Source: CAZWBR01 sp964404205
GTDB lineage: Bacteria > Bacteroidota > Bacteroidia > Bacteroidales > Prolixibacteraceae
Reading direction: 5' to 3'
NCBI GenBank assembly: GCA_964404205.1
Contig: CAYOJD010000040.1
Coordinates: forward strand, 1-23,593
DNA: 23,593 bases
Part shown: one piece after another, positions 1 through 8,402 of the stretch
Numbering within the stretch: the stretch's first letter is position 1
How the letters are laid out: every line of letters begins with the position of its first letter
Made by a program: the position numbers and the translations under genes
The notes under the pieces: model-generated
Seen by the model: only the letters and a program-made list of their open reading frames with translations
What the model was told of the DNA's origin: nothing
The model's database searches: none

Positions 1-59
1 ATCCGGATAAAGACTGGCAAAAAGAAACGCAACTTCAAGTACAGTATCGCTTATTTTGA
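1..59 (+). CDS. C-terminal end of an outer-membrane beta-barrel protein (5' partial)
   Basis: Only the last 18 codons are present, read in the frame that starts at base 3 and ends with TGA at 57-59. The visible peptide ends QLQVQYRLF. Alternating polar and hydrophobic residues with a terminal Phe are typical of the last beta-strand of outer-membrane barrel proteins recognised by BamA. The gene is followed three bases later by a hairpin, which supports this being a true gene end. The family cannot be named from so little sequence. Confidence 0.45.
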   Translation, partial: PDKDWQKETQLQVQYRLF

Positions 60-61
60 AA

Positions 62-84
62 GGGGCTTACTTCTTAAAAGCCCC
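62..84 (+). terminator. Putative transcription terminator hairpin after the upstream gene
   Basis: A perfect 7-bp stem (GGGGCTT at 62-68 pairing with AAGCCCC at 78-84) encloses a 9-base loop. It starts just after the stop codon at 57-59. There is no clear T-tract after the stem, so termination strength is uncertain. It probably separates the upstream gene from the SusC operon. The remaining bases up to 227 hold no convincing gene and only a weak promoter-like CATTTTTG at 137-144. Confidence 0.5.
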
Positions 85-227
85 AACTTGCAACTTCTAA
101 TCAGCTGCATATCAAGGCATACTTTTAAAATAGCATCATTTTTGTATTTTTATCGGACAACAGTGAATTATAATCAATTATGTTATGAAGCTATTTACTC
201 TATTTATTAATTAAAACTATCTTACTT

Positions 228-3200
228 ATGATTAAAAAGAGTATTGTATTAATCTGTTTGGTATTTCTGAACATCGCGCTGATGGCCCAGGTGAAGGTCA
301 CAGGGCGGGTTTCAGATTCGAACAAAGAGGGTATTCCTGGCGCCAGTATCGTGGTGAAAGGAACTTCGACAGGAACAGTATCGGATTTCGAAGGAAATTA
401 CACGATAGATGTTCCCAATGCCAATTCGACACTGGTAATTTCTTTTGTTGGGATGTCAACACAAGAGGTTGCACTTGCCGGCAAAACAAAAGTTGATGTT
501 GTTTTGGCCGAAAATACCTCCGACCTTGATGAGGTTGTAGTTATTGGTTATGGTGTTGAAAAGAAAAAATTGACCACTGGTGCCACTGTACAGGTAAGTG
601 GTGAAAACCTTCAGAAGATGAGTACTGTAAACCCGTTGGGTGCTTTACAGAGCCAGACTCCGGGGGTTAACATCACGCAGAGTTCAGGTATGCCTGGTCA
701 GGGTTTTAAAGTTACCATCCGTGGTTTGGGTACAATCGGCAGTTCATCACCATTGTATGTAATCGACGGGGTAGCCGGAGGTGATATTAACTCGTTGAAC
801 CCATCTGACATCGAATCAATCGACGTACTGAAAGATGCTGCTTCTTCAGCCATCTACGGTGCACGTGCTGCAAACGGTGTTATCTTGGTTACCACCAAAC
901 AAGGAAAGTCTGGAAAAATCCAGGTTTCATACGATGGTTACTATGGTATCCAGAATCCTTACAAAGTACCTCCGTCGTTGACTGCATCTGAATATATGTT
1001 GATTCAGGATGAGATTAACTACAACGAAGGATTGGCTGCTTACGATTGGGCAACAATGATTCCCGATTTGTATAATAAGGTACAAAAAGGATGGGAAGGG
1101 ACCAACTGGTTGAAAGAAATTGAAAACAGCAATGCTCCTACTCAGAACCATGCATTGAACTTAGCCGGTGGTAACGATGTTTCCAAATTTTCAATGGGTT
1201 TGTCATATGCCACTCAGGAAGGTATCTATGGTAGCCCGGTTGAACCTTACTACGATCGTATCACTGCCCGTTTGAATTCAGAACACGTTCTTTATAAAAA
1301 TAATGGTATCGATGTAATTAAAATTGGCGAAAACCTCAATTACAACTACCGTAAAAATATGGGTATTGGTATCGGTAACATTTATTCGAACGACATTCAC
1401 AACATGTTGGTTGCTCCGCCGCTACAACCTGTTTATAACGAAGAAGGTAAATATTGGGCTGCAGCTGATAATGCAAGTTCAGGTTTGAATGGACTGAACC
1501 CAGGTTTGGCTAACCCGATTGCAAGCATGGTATACAACCGTGGTCAGAACGTTTCGAAAAACTATGCATTGAATACCAATGTATATGCTGAAATACAGCC
1601 AATTAAAAACCTTATTTTGAAATCAAGCTTTGGTTACAAAATGAGTGCAAGCAGCTATCGTCAGTACGTTCCCAAATACGAACTGTCTACAAGCAGCATT
1701 AACTCAAACGACAGAATTAGCCAGTCTATGTCAGCTGGTTACAGCTGGAGCTGGGAAAACACGTTGGCTTACTCACTGCGTGTAAATGAACATTCGGTGA
1801 ATGCAGTTGTCGGTCAGTCGATGGAAAAATGGGGATTGGGCGAAAGTATGAGTGGAGCAAATATCAATTACATCTTCTCTGATTTCGAACACGCCTATTT
1901 GGTAAATACTAAAGGTGTTACGCCTGGTCAAACTACACTCGATGGTACTCCATGGGGCGAAGGTGGTATTGCCTCTTTCTTCGGCCGTGCCAGCTACAAC
2001 TACAAAGAAACCTATATGGCTTCTGCAGTTATGCGTGCTGACGGTTCTTCCAACTTTGCCCGTGGCAATCGCTGGGGTTACTTCCCATCGTTCTCAGCCG
2101 GTTGGGTGATGACCAACGAAGGTTTTATGGATGGAGCTAAAAACATTATTAACTTCTTGAAACTACGCGCAAGCTGGGGTCAGAACGGTAATGCCAGTAT
2201 TTCTCCATTCCAGTATTTGGCAACAGTAGCATTCAACGATTTGGGCAAATATTCTTTCGGAAACGTTAAAGATTCTCAGTCAACAGGTGCTTATGCCGAT
2301 ATCCTTCCGAACAAAGATGTTACATGGGAAACTGCTGAACAGTTGAACATCGGTTTCGATGCCCGTTTCTTTGACTCAAAATTGGGAGTTGCTTTCGACT
2401 GGTACAACAAAAAGACCATCGACTGGTTGGTTGATGCCCCTATTTTGGCTTCTTACGGTACCGGAGCTCCTTATATCAATGGTGGTGACGTTGAAAATAA
2501 AGGTGTTGAATTGTCGTTGAACTGGAATGACAAAGTTGGAGATTTTACCTATGGTATCAATTTCAACGTTGCCAAAAACAAAAACGAAGTTACCCGTATC
2601 GCCAACAGCGAAGGTATTATTCATGGTGAAAGCAACTTGCTGAGCCAGGGTACAACAGAAATGTATCGTGCACAGGTGGGTTATCCAATCGGCTACTTCT
2701 ACGGATATAAAACTGCAGGTGTATTCCAGAATGGTGCCGAAGTGGCTGCCGCAGGAGCGACTTTGCAGAAAGACCCACAACCAGGTGATCTTATTTTTGT
2801 AGACAACAATGGCGATGGTAGCATTACCGTTGATGACAAAACCATGATTGGGAATCCGCACCCGGATGTAACATTGGGCTTCAGTTTCAACATGGCATAC
2901 AAAGGTTTTGACCTTTCTGTGACCACCAATGGTGCTTTCGGACAGCAGATTGCCAAATCTTACCGTTCATTTGCCGACTCAAAAACGCAGAACTTTACTA
3001 CTGATATCTTCGGTCGCTGGCATGGTGAAGGCACTTCAAACAAATTGCCACGTCTGTCAAGCGGTTCGAATGCCAACTGGCAGGAAATTTCGGATATCTA
3101 CATCGAAGATGCAGATTATTTGAAAGTTCAAAACGTAACTTTTGGGTACGATTTCAAAAAATTGTTCCCAACATTACCTTTCGGTCAGACTCGTCTCTAT

Positions 3201-3353
3201 TTCACTGCTCAGAACTTGTATACCTTCACAGGTTACTCAGGTCAGGATCCGGAAATTGGATACGGTGGTGGTGCAAGCTGGTCTTCAGGTGTTGACTTAG
3301 GTTTCTACCCAAGTCCAAGAACCTATCTGGTAGGTATTAATCTTAAATTCTAA
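228..3353 (+). CDS. SusC/RagA-family TonB-dependent outer-membrane transporter
   Basis: This is the outer-membrane barrel of a SusCD importer, taking up oligomers with energy from TonB/ExbBD. Residues 1-21 form a signal peptide ending near MAQ. Residues 22-95 form a carboxypeptidase-regulatory-like beta-sandwich (VTGRVSDSNKEGIPGASIVV). DEVVVIGYG at 101-109 is the typical Bacteroidota TonB-box region. The plug follows, with LYVIDGV at about 176-182 and a characteristic VLKDAASSAIYGARAANG stretch at about 200-217. The rest is barrel, ending in NLKF with the expected terminal Phe. The 1041-residue length is normal for the family. SusD starts 13 bases after the stop, so they are one operon. No ECF sigma/anti-sigma pair or hybrid two-component regulator lies in the window, so regulation is unknown. 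The substrate cannot be told from the sequence. Confidence 0.97.
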   Translation: MIKKSIVLICLVFLNIALMAQVKVTGRVSDSNKEGIPGASIVVKGTSTGTVSDFEGNYTIDVPNANSTLVISFVGMSTQEVALAGKTKVDVVLAENTSDLDEVVVIGYGVEKKKLTTGATVQVSGENLQKMSTVNPLGALQSQTPGVNITQSSGMPGQGFKVTIRGLGTIGSSSPLYVIDGVAGGDINSLNPSDIESIDVLKDAASSAIYGARAANGVILVTTKQGKSGKIQVSYDGYYGIQNPYKVPPSLTASEYMLIQDEINYNEGLAAYDWATMIPDLYNKVQKGWEGTNWLKEIENSNAPTQNHALNLAGGNDVSKFSMGLSYATQEGIYGSPVEPYYDRITARLNSEHVLYKNNGIDVIKIGENLNYNYRKNMGIGIGNIYSNDIHNMLVAPPLQPVYNEEGKYWAAADNASSGLNGLNPGLANPIASMVYNRGQNVSKNYALNTNVYAEIQPIKNLILKSSFGYKMSASSYRQYVPKYELSTSSINSNDRISQSMSAGYSWSWENTLAYSLRVNEHSVNAVVGQSMEKWGLGESMSGANINYIFSDFEHAYLVNTKGVTPGQTTLDGTPWGEGGIASFFGRASYNYKETYMASAVMRADGSSNFARGNRWGYFPSFSAGWVMTNEGFMDGAKNIINFLKLRASWGQNGNASISPFQYLATVAFNDLGKYSFGNVKDSQSTGAYADILPNKDVTWETAEQLNIGFDARFFDSKLGVAFDWYNKKTIDWLVDAPILASYGTGAPYINGGDVENKGVELSLNWNDKVGDFTYGINFNVAKNKNEVTRIANSEGIIHGESNLLSQGTTEMYRAQVGYPIGYFYGYKTAGVFQNGAEVAAAGATLQKDPQPGDLIFVDNNGDGSITVDDKTMIGNPHPDVTLGFSFNMAYKGFDLSVTTNGAFGQQIAKSYRSFADSKTQNFTTDIFGRWHGEGTSNKLPRLSSGSNANWQEISDIYIEDADYLKVQNVTFGYDFKKLFPTLPFGQTRLYFTAQNLYTFTGYSGQDPEIGYGGGASWSSGVDLGFYPSPRTYLVGINLKF

Positions 3354-3366
3354 TTGATTACTCAGT

Positions 3367-5073
3367 ATGAAGAAATTACTCTATATCTTAACAGCATCTG
3401 CGCTGTTATTTACCAGTTGTGAAGATTTTCTCGATACGAAAAACTTGACAAAAAAGGATACCTCGAACTATCCTGAAACTGTTGGCGATGCTGAGCAAAT
3501 GCTTACAGCCATCTATTCAAACCTTAATTATGCAGCCGGTAGCCCTCAGACATCATACTTCTATGCTGCCGAACTGGCATCGGACGACCGCTTTGGCGGT
3601 GGTGGCGAGAATGACAAACTGATGCAGTCGTTAGACTTGTTGATGAACAATGGGTCCAGTATGCTCGAATCGTTCTGGTCAACACGTTATCAGGGAATTT
3701 TCCGTGCCAACATGGCATTGGAAACATTGGACAACTGCCAGGGTTGGGAAAGCGATGCCCAAAAGAACCAGTTCAAGGGTGAAGCACACTTCCTCCGTGC
3801 GCTGTATTATTTCGAAATGGCTTCATTCTATGGCGAAGTCCCGTTGGTAGTAGCTACTGCACCTGTAAATCTTCCCAAAGCAACAGCTGATGAGATTTAT
3901 GCGCAGATTGCTTTCGACCTGAAAAATGCCATCGAAATGATGCCTTCCACTCCTTATACTTCTGTAGAATCGGGTCATGCTACCAAATGGGCTGCTGAAG
4001 CCTTGATGGCACGTGTTTACCTGTTCTATACGGGTTTCTACGGAAAAGCAGAACTTCCTGTTGCAGGCGGTGGCAGCATTGCCAAAGCACAGGTGGTTAC
4101 CTGGGTGGAAGATTGTATTGCCAATAGCGGTCACAAATTGGTTGCCGACTATCGCAATTTGCTTCCTTATACTAACAAATATACCGTTGAAGATTATGCC
4201 TTTACTAAAGGTAAAAGCCTGAAATGGGTTGAAGATGATGGTGGTATTAATCCGGAATCGCTTTTTGCAATTAAATTTTCAAACTTCCCGAGCTGGAGTA
4301 CTTCAATTGGTTATTCTAACCAGTATGCACTTCACTTTGGTCTTCGCGGTGGACAGTCATATGCCAATACTTACCCGTTTGGTCAGGGTTGGGGAGCCGG
4401 CCCGGTTAGCCCGGTACTTTGGAACGATTGGAAAGCAGCAGAACCAACAGATATGCGTCGCGAAGCTTCAATCATCAATCTTCCGGTTGAACTTCCAAAC
4501 TATGCCAAAGGCGGTTGGGTTGATTTTGTTCAGGAAACTGATTTCTGGTGCAAGAAAAACGTTCCTGTAACTGCTAAAAATGCAGATGGTTCGTATGCAT
4601 CATCATACAGTGTGTTAATGTATGGAACAGATGAAAACTTCCAGTTGGATAATACCATGGATATTACATTGATTCGTTTGGCCGATGTTTATCTGATGCA
4701 TTCAGAGTTGACAGGAACCAATACCTATATGAATAAAGTTCGTCAACGTGCCGGTTTGGCCGATGTGGCTTATTCATTGACTGCCCTTCAAAACGAACGT
4801 CGTTGGGAATTGGCATTCGAAGGTGTCCGTTGGAACGATATCCGTCGCTGGGGAATTGCCGGAGACTTACTGCAGAACCAGATTGGACAGCCATGTTACT
4901 TCAAGGGTGTAGCCGAAACGACCAAAGCTTTCGGTGGTGGCTATAAAGCACGTTACGAAGCAACGAAAGGGTTCTTCCCAATTCCGGACAACCAAATCTC
5001 ACTGTCACAGGGGGTATTGGTTCAAAATGCCGGATGGGGAACACCTGCTGCTGAATATACAGGCTGGAAATAA
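3367..5073 (+). CDS. SusD/RagB-family substrate-binding surface lipoprotein
   Basis: This is the lid-like partner of the SusC protein encoded just upstream. It binds substrate at the cell surface and closes over the barrel. The lipoprotein signal ends LLFTSC with the acylated Cys at residue 18. The next residues (EDFLDTKN) are acidic and typical of surface-exported SusD proteins. Family hallmarks include helical TPR-like segments (AHFLRALYYFEMASFYGEVPLV), ERRWELAFEGVRWNDIRRWG at about 477-496, and the near-terminal FFPIPDNQI...LVQNAGW segment. The length of 568 residues is usual. The gene sits between the transporter and a third surface lipoprotein, the normal SusC-SusD-SGBP order. The substrate class is not readable from the sequence. 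Confidence 0.96.
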   Translation: MKKLLYILTASALLFTSCEDFLDTKNLTKKDTSNYPETVGDAEQMLTAIYSNLNYAAGSPQTSYFYAAELASDDRFGGGGENDKLMQSLDLLMNNGSSMLESFWSTRYQGIFRANMALETLDNCQGWESDAQKNQFKGEAHFLRALYYFEMASFYGEVPLVVATAPVNLPKATADEIYAQIAFDLKNAIEMMPSTPYTSVESGHATKWAAEALMARVYLFYTGFYGKAELPVAGGGSIAKAQVVTWVEDCIANSGHKLVADYRNLLPYTNKYTVEDYAFTKGKSLKWVEDDGGINPESLFAIKFSNFPSWSTSIGYSNQYALHFGLRGGQSYANTYPFGQGWGAGPVSPVLWNDWKAAEPTDMRREASIINLPVELPNYAKGGWVDFVQETDFWCKKNVPVTAKNADGSYASSYSVLMYGTDENFQLDNTMDITLIRLADVYLMHSELTGTNTYMNKVRQRAGLADVAYSLTALQNERRWELAFEGVRWNDIRRWGIAGDLLQNQIGQPCYFKGVAETTKAFGGGYKARYEATKGFFPIPDNQISLSQGVLVQNAGWGTPAAEYTGWK

Positions 5074-5105
5074 TGATAACCATTTCATTAATAAATTGAT
5101 TGAAC

Positions 5106-5963
5106 ATGAAAAAAACGTTACTATATTCTTTATTCATGTTGGCCCTTGCTTTTACAGCCTGTGAGCCAATTGAAAACAGAGATTCAATCGGAGGCGCGAT
5201 TACTCCGGATCAGTTGAACGTTACTGCTTCTCCTATTGTGGTGAATGGCAAAAACGGGAACATGGTCGTCATTGAAAACAAGAGTGCTGTAAACCCCAAA
5301 TGGTTGGTTGGTTCAGCTGTCTCGTACAAAGCGTATGATACCCTGATGATTGTTTCTACCGGCAATATCCCTGTAACTTTTACCGGGTTGAATGCTGACG
5401 GAACTCAGATCAATAAATCATTCACCATTAAAATTGACACCCTGTCAACTTTACCTCAGGAATACAAATATCTTTTTGGAGACCCTGCTGCAGGTGTTAC
5501 CTCTAAAAAATATGTTTGGGACGAAACCAGCGATGGTTGCTGGGGTAACGGCGGATATCTTGGAAACAGTGCTCCCGGATGGTGGAAAGTTCACCTTTCA
5601 GATGTCAATGGCCAGGATGCCGTTTACGGTGCCGATGGTTATATGGTATTCACGCTTGGAGGTCTTAAGCTGACCAAGTCAAATGCAGCCGGTACAACCA
5701 AAGAAACTGGTACTGTTGCATTAGATCTCTCTTGGGTGAAAAAAGATGACAACGGTTCGGTTTGGTCAAAAGGTAAATTGAATACCACCAACGTTACAGT
5801 ATTGTTGGGCAAACAGCCTAATAACGCTAATAAACCAGTAAACAGCTATCAGATTCTGAAACTGAACGATTCGAAACTTGTATTGGCTTTCCCGGAAGGT
5901 GGAGACAATGCTGGTTCTTGGAGTACAGCCTGGTTCTGGATGTTCAAGACTGCTGCTAATTAA
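5106..5963 (+). CDS. SusE-position surface lipoprotein, possible ligand-binding protein
   Basis: I place the start at ATG 5106 rather than the in-frame TTG at 5100 because it begins the signal peptide cleanly (MKKTLLYSLF). The lipobox LAFTAC puts the acylated Cys at residue 19. The mature protein is about 267 residues. It has a first beta-rich domain at about 35-115 resembling an Ig-like fold. A second domain carries several Trp and Gly residues (KYVWDETSDGCWGNGG at 135-150, APGWWKVHLSD at 156-166, SWSTAWFWMF at 271-280), as seen in carbohydrate-binding surface proteins. Its place directly after SusD matches SusE/SusF-type surface glycan-binding proteins (established for Sus-like loci). No catalytic motif is seen. 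Binding of glycan, peptide or something else is undetermined. It ends the SusCD transcription unit, with a hairpin 24 bases downstream. Confidence 0.75.
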   Translation: MKKTLLYSLFMLALAFTACEPIENRDSIGGAITPDQLNVTASPIVVNGKNGNMVVIENKSAVNPKWLVGSAVSYKAYDTLMIVSTGNIPVTFTGLNADGTQINKSFTIKIDTLSTLPQEYKYLFGDPAAGVTSKKYVWDETSDGCWGNGGYLGNSAPGWWKVHLSDVNGQDAVYGADGYMVFTLGGLKLTKSNAAGTTKETGTVALDLSWVKKDDNGSVWSKGKLNTTNVTVLLGKQPNNANKPVNSYQILKLNDSKLVLAFPEGGDNAGSWSTAWFWMFKTAAN

Positions 5964-5986
5964 TAAATAAGTAATTGCATTTTTTA

Positions 5987-6017
5987 AGGAGGACGGGCGA
6001 TTTTTGTCCGTCCTCCT
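5987..6017 (+). terminator. Strong hairpin ending the SusCD operon
   Basis: A perfect 10-bp GC-rich stem (AGGAGGACGG at 5987-5996 with CCGTCCTCCT at 6008-6017) encloses an 11-base loop. It lies 24 bases after the surface lipoprotein gene and about 50 bases before the DUF4369 gene. A T-run (5980-5985) precedes the stem, and only GTTTCAT follows it, so it is not a classical Rho-independent terminator. Its placement between two gene blocks still argues for termination or mRNA 3'-end protection. Confidence 0.6.
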
Positions 6018-6067
6018 GTTTCATATAAAGTTTGTAATATTGCTGACGTTTTAACTGAAGTGTGAAG

Positions 6068-6658
6068 ATGAAAAATATTGTACTGATACTTTTTGTTATC
6101 CTGACCGCCGCCTGTCAGCAAGAAAGCAATTTTAAGATTATTGGCCAATTGCCCGACAACCAGTTTAATGGTGAAACAATCTATTTGGTTCCAATACCTG
6201 AAAGAGGGGTGGAGTGGGTCGATTCTACAACGATTCAAAACGGGCAATTTATGATTGAAGGTTATGCCGATTCATCGGAAATATATGTGTTAAGAGCCCA
6301 GCCATTGCTAAGGGCGATGCTTCAGGAGTTATTGGTCGTACGCGAACCCGGGGTTATTATGGTTAATCTGGGCGCCAATAGTACAGCTGCCGGAACGGCT
6401 CTCAACGATTCGTTACAACGTTGGAAAGCGTTTAAAATAGCAAACGACAAGCAGGTTTATATGCTAAACAGAGAATATAGTGCTGCCGATACAATTCGAA
6501 AAACAGCGATAAAAGCGCAGATTGATTCTCTGATGGTAACAGGCAATTCATTCTATTCGGGTTTCACCCAAAACAATCAGACGAATGTTGTTGGCAGGTT
6601 TGTCAAAAACATGCTTGGTGATTCATTTCAGTCAGAACAAACAAAAGATAGAGAATAA
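6068..6658 (+). CDS. Small DUF4369-type lipoprotein
   Basis: The start is taken at ATG 6068; the GTG at 6062 only adds two residues. The lipobox is ILTAAC, with Cys about residue 16. Residues 20-115 match the pattern of the DUF4369 domain: FKIIGQLPDN, then GETIYLVPI, then VDSTTIQNGQFMIEGYA. In many Bacteroidota proteins this domain precedes a thioredoxin-like TlpA/AhpC domain, but here no CxxC thioredoxin domain follows. The last 80 residues look helical and polar. The product is about 197 residues, so it is a stand-alone DUF4369 protein. It ends 7 bases before the first membrane-protein gene and probably heads that operon. A near-consensus TAnnnTTTG box at 6026-6034 may be its promoter, though its spacing is off by one. 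Function unknown. Confidence 0.7.
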   Translation: MKNIVLILFVILTAACQQESNFKIIGQLPDNQFNGETIYLVPIPERGVEWVDSTTIQNGQFMIEGYADSSEIYVLRAQPLLRAMLQELLVVREPGVIMVNLGANSTAAGTALNDSLQRWKAFKIANDKQVYMLNREYSAADTIRKTAIKAQIDSLMVTGNSFYSGFTQNNQTNVVGRFVKNMLGDSFQSEQTKDRE

Positions 6659-6665
6659 ATTATAG

Positions 6666-8402
6666 ATGGTCCAATTGTTGGAGAAAGCAAATCAATTTAT
6701 CACTAAGTATGCGGTTTTGATAATTATGCTGACTGCATGTTATTGCTTTTTTCAATTTTTCTACCCCTACCATCTCTTTTTCAGGGAACAAATTCAGTTG
6801 TTTCTCTTTACCCCTGATTTTTTTTACTCATGCTTTGACAAGCCGGCCTCATTGGCAGCATATATTGGAGAATTTTTAACCCAACTTTTCTATTTACGCG
6901 GTGGGGGGCCTATTATTTTGACTTTGCTGCTTGGACTGGAATGGTTGCTTACTTACCACATCTTAAAGATAACTTCTCCAAATCGATTTAATAGATACTG
7001 GGCGATAATTCCTCCGGCTATCGATTTTATGCTTCATTTGGGACTGGTAAACCCACTCTCTACAACCGTAGGGTTTATCATGGTATTACTGTTGTTTTTG
7101 GTAAGTACTTCGTTTACAAAATTGTGGCTCAATAGGTTATTTAGTTTATTATTTTATCTTTCAGGATATTGGTTGTTGGGGTTTATTGCCGTCTTATTCC
7201 CGTTGTTGCAACTTATTTGTACTTGGGATAAAGGGTTGCGAATCACGATTTTACCAATTGTCGGAACTGTAGCCTTGTTTTTGTCACCATTATTGTTCCG
7301 CGTACATTTTCTACTCGATTTAAACCAGGCTTTCTTATATCCGACTTTTGAGATTCGATATCTTTTTTTGCCTGCCGGGATATTGGTTGCCGTTTTAGCT
7401 GACAAAATCTTTGTTCGTAATTTCACGATCAATGCTGCCGTTTTTTCATTTTGTACTGTGGCAATTGGGTTTGGAACCTATCGTTCTGCCAATTTCGACA
7501 TCGAAAAATTGCTTTTGCTCGACTATCGTTACAGCTGGGGATATAATGATGTCGTTATTGAGCGATCTCGCGAATTTAAGGCTGAAAACCGTATTGCAAC
7601 CTATTTTACCAACATGGCCCTTGCCCGAAAGGGCGATTTGCCTGACCAGCTTATGCAGTTTTATCAACCGGCCTCAAGAGGGCTAATTCTTCCGGTATTG
7701 CCGAGCGAAAACTGGCTCACCATTTTCTTTAGCAACGAAATCTTTTATTTGATTGGCGATATGAATATGGCGCAACATTCGGCCATGCTCGGACAAACTT
7801 TCTCACCATCGAACCGAAGTTCACGAATGACTCGCCGTTTGGCAGAAATCAATCTCGTGATTGGAGATTCAGCAGCGGCGGTTCGTTTTCTCAGAATCCT
7901 GCAAAAAACATGGTTTCATCAAGCCTGGGCCAACGAAAGGCTGAAGCTTGTTGACGAAACAGAACATGCTGATTGGCTAATAAATAAACGAAAACAACTT
8001 CCGAAAGATGATATCATTCGACCAACAACCGACTATTTAGGGTCGCTGCGTTTTATGGCAAGCCAGAATCCTGATAATTGGGTCTCGGTTGACTATCTGC
8101 TGTGTTATCATCTATTAAACAAAGATTTAAACTCTTTTTTTAACGACTATAACCGCTTTGCCCGGCATCAGGACAGGTCGCTGTCATCGGTTTATGCTGA
8201 AGCGCTTTTGATTAAACTCTTCTCGCTTAATGCAACACCTCATATGTATGCTGCTTACGGAATTTCATCGGAAAAGGCAAAAGAATTTGTCGAATACACC
8301 GAATGGGCTGCGGGTGGCGATACAAGCATGACTAAATTGCAGGAAAAATACAGCAAAACCTATTGGTTTTATTACCACTTTGCAACCTTGAAAAAGCAAT
8401 GA
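6666..8402 (+). CDS. DUF6057-type polytopic membrane protein, copy 1
   Basis: The protein has 578 residues. The first ~280 form about eight hydrophobic segments, the first at about 16-38. They are followed by a soluble helical half of about 300 residues. Shared with copies 2 and 3 are an EQxQLFLF motif just after the first membrane segment (here REQIQLFLFTPDFF) and an IGEFLTQLF segment. In the soluble half, AEINLV...FLRILQKTWFHQAWA reads like TPR helices. The C-terminal signature TYWFYYHF lies at 565-572. I recognise this as the uncharacterised Bacteroidota family DUF6057 by recall of its EQ-QLFLF / YIG-FLTQFF pattern. No catalytic motif is visible. This is the most divergent of the three copies. 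Its stop codon overlaps the start of the following lipoprotein gene (ATGA), which predicts translational coupling. Confidence 0.75.
   Translation: MVQLLEKANQFITKYAVLIIMLTACYCFFQFFYPYHLFFREQIQLFLFTPDFFYSCFDKPASLAAYIGEFLTQLFYLRGGGPIILTLLLGLEWLLTYHILKITSPNRFNRYWAIIPPAIDFMLHLGLVNPLSTTVGFIMVLLLFLVSTSFTKLWLNRLFSLLFYLSGYWLLGFIAVLFPLLQLICTWDKGLRITILPIVGTVALFLSPLLFRVHFLLDLNQAFLYPTFEIRYLFLPAGILVAVLADKIFVRNFTINAAVFSFCTVAIGFGTYRSANFDIEKLLLLDYRYSWGYNDVVIERSREFKAENRIATYFTNMALARKGDLPDQLMQFYQPASRGLILPVLPSENWLTIFFSNEIFYLIGDMNMAQHSAMLGQTFSPSNRSSRMTRRLAEINLVIGDSAAAVRFLRILQKTWFHQAWANERLKLVDETEHADWLINKRKQLPKDDIIRPTTDYLGSLRFMASQNPDNWVSVDYLLCYHLLNKDLNSFFNDYNRFARHQDRSLSSVYAEALLIKLFSLNATPHMYAAYGISSEKAKEFVEYTEWAAGGDTSMTKLQEKYSKTYWFYYHFATLKKQ

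Noticed and set aside
131..144. Promoter for the SusC operon at CATTTTTG
   Set aside because: It misses the TAnnTTTG consensus and has no -33 element; too weak to list as a feature.
2376..2861. A 161-codon minus-strand open frame inside the SusC gene
   Set aside because: It lies wholly within a well-supported SusC coding region and has no promoter or recognisable domain.
8363..8398. An upstream in-frame start for the first cytochrome-propeller lipoprotein
   Set aside because: It would add 12 residues before a clean lipoprotein signal peptide; the ATG at 8399 overlapping the previous stop is the better start. The same logic rejects 14893 for copy 3 and 13098 for the third membrane protein.
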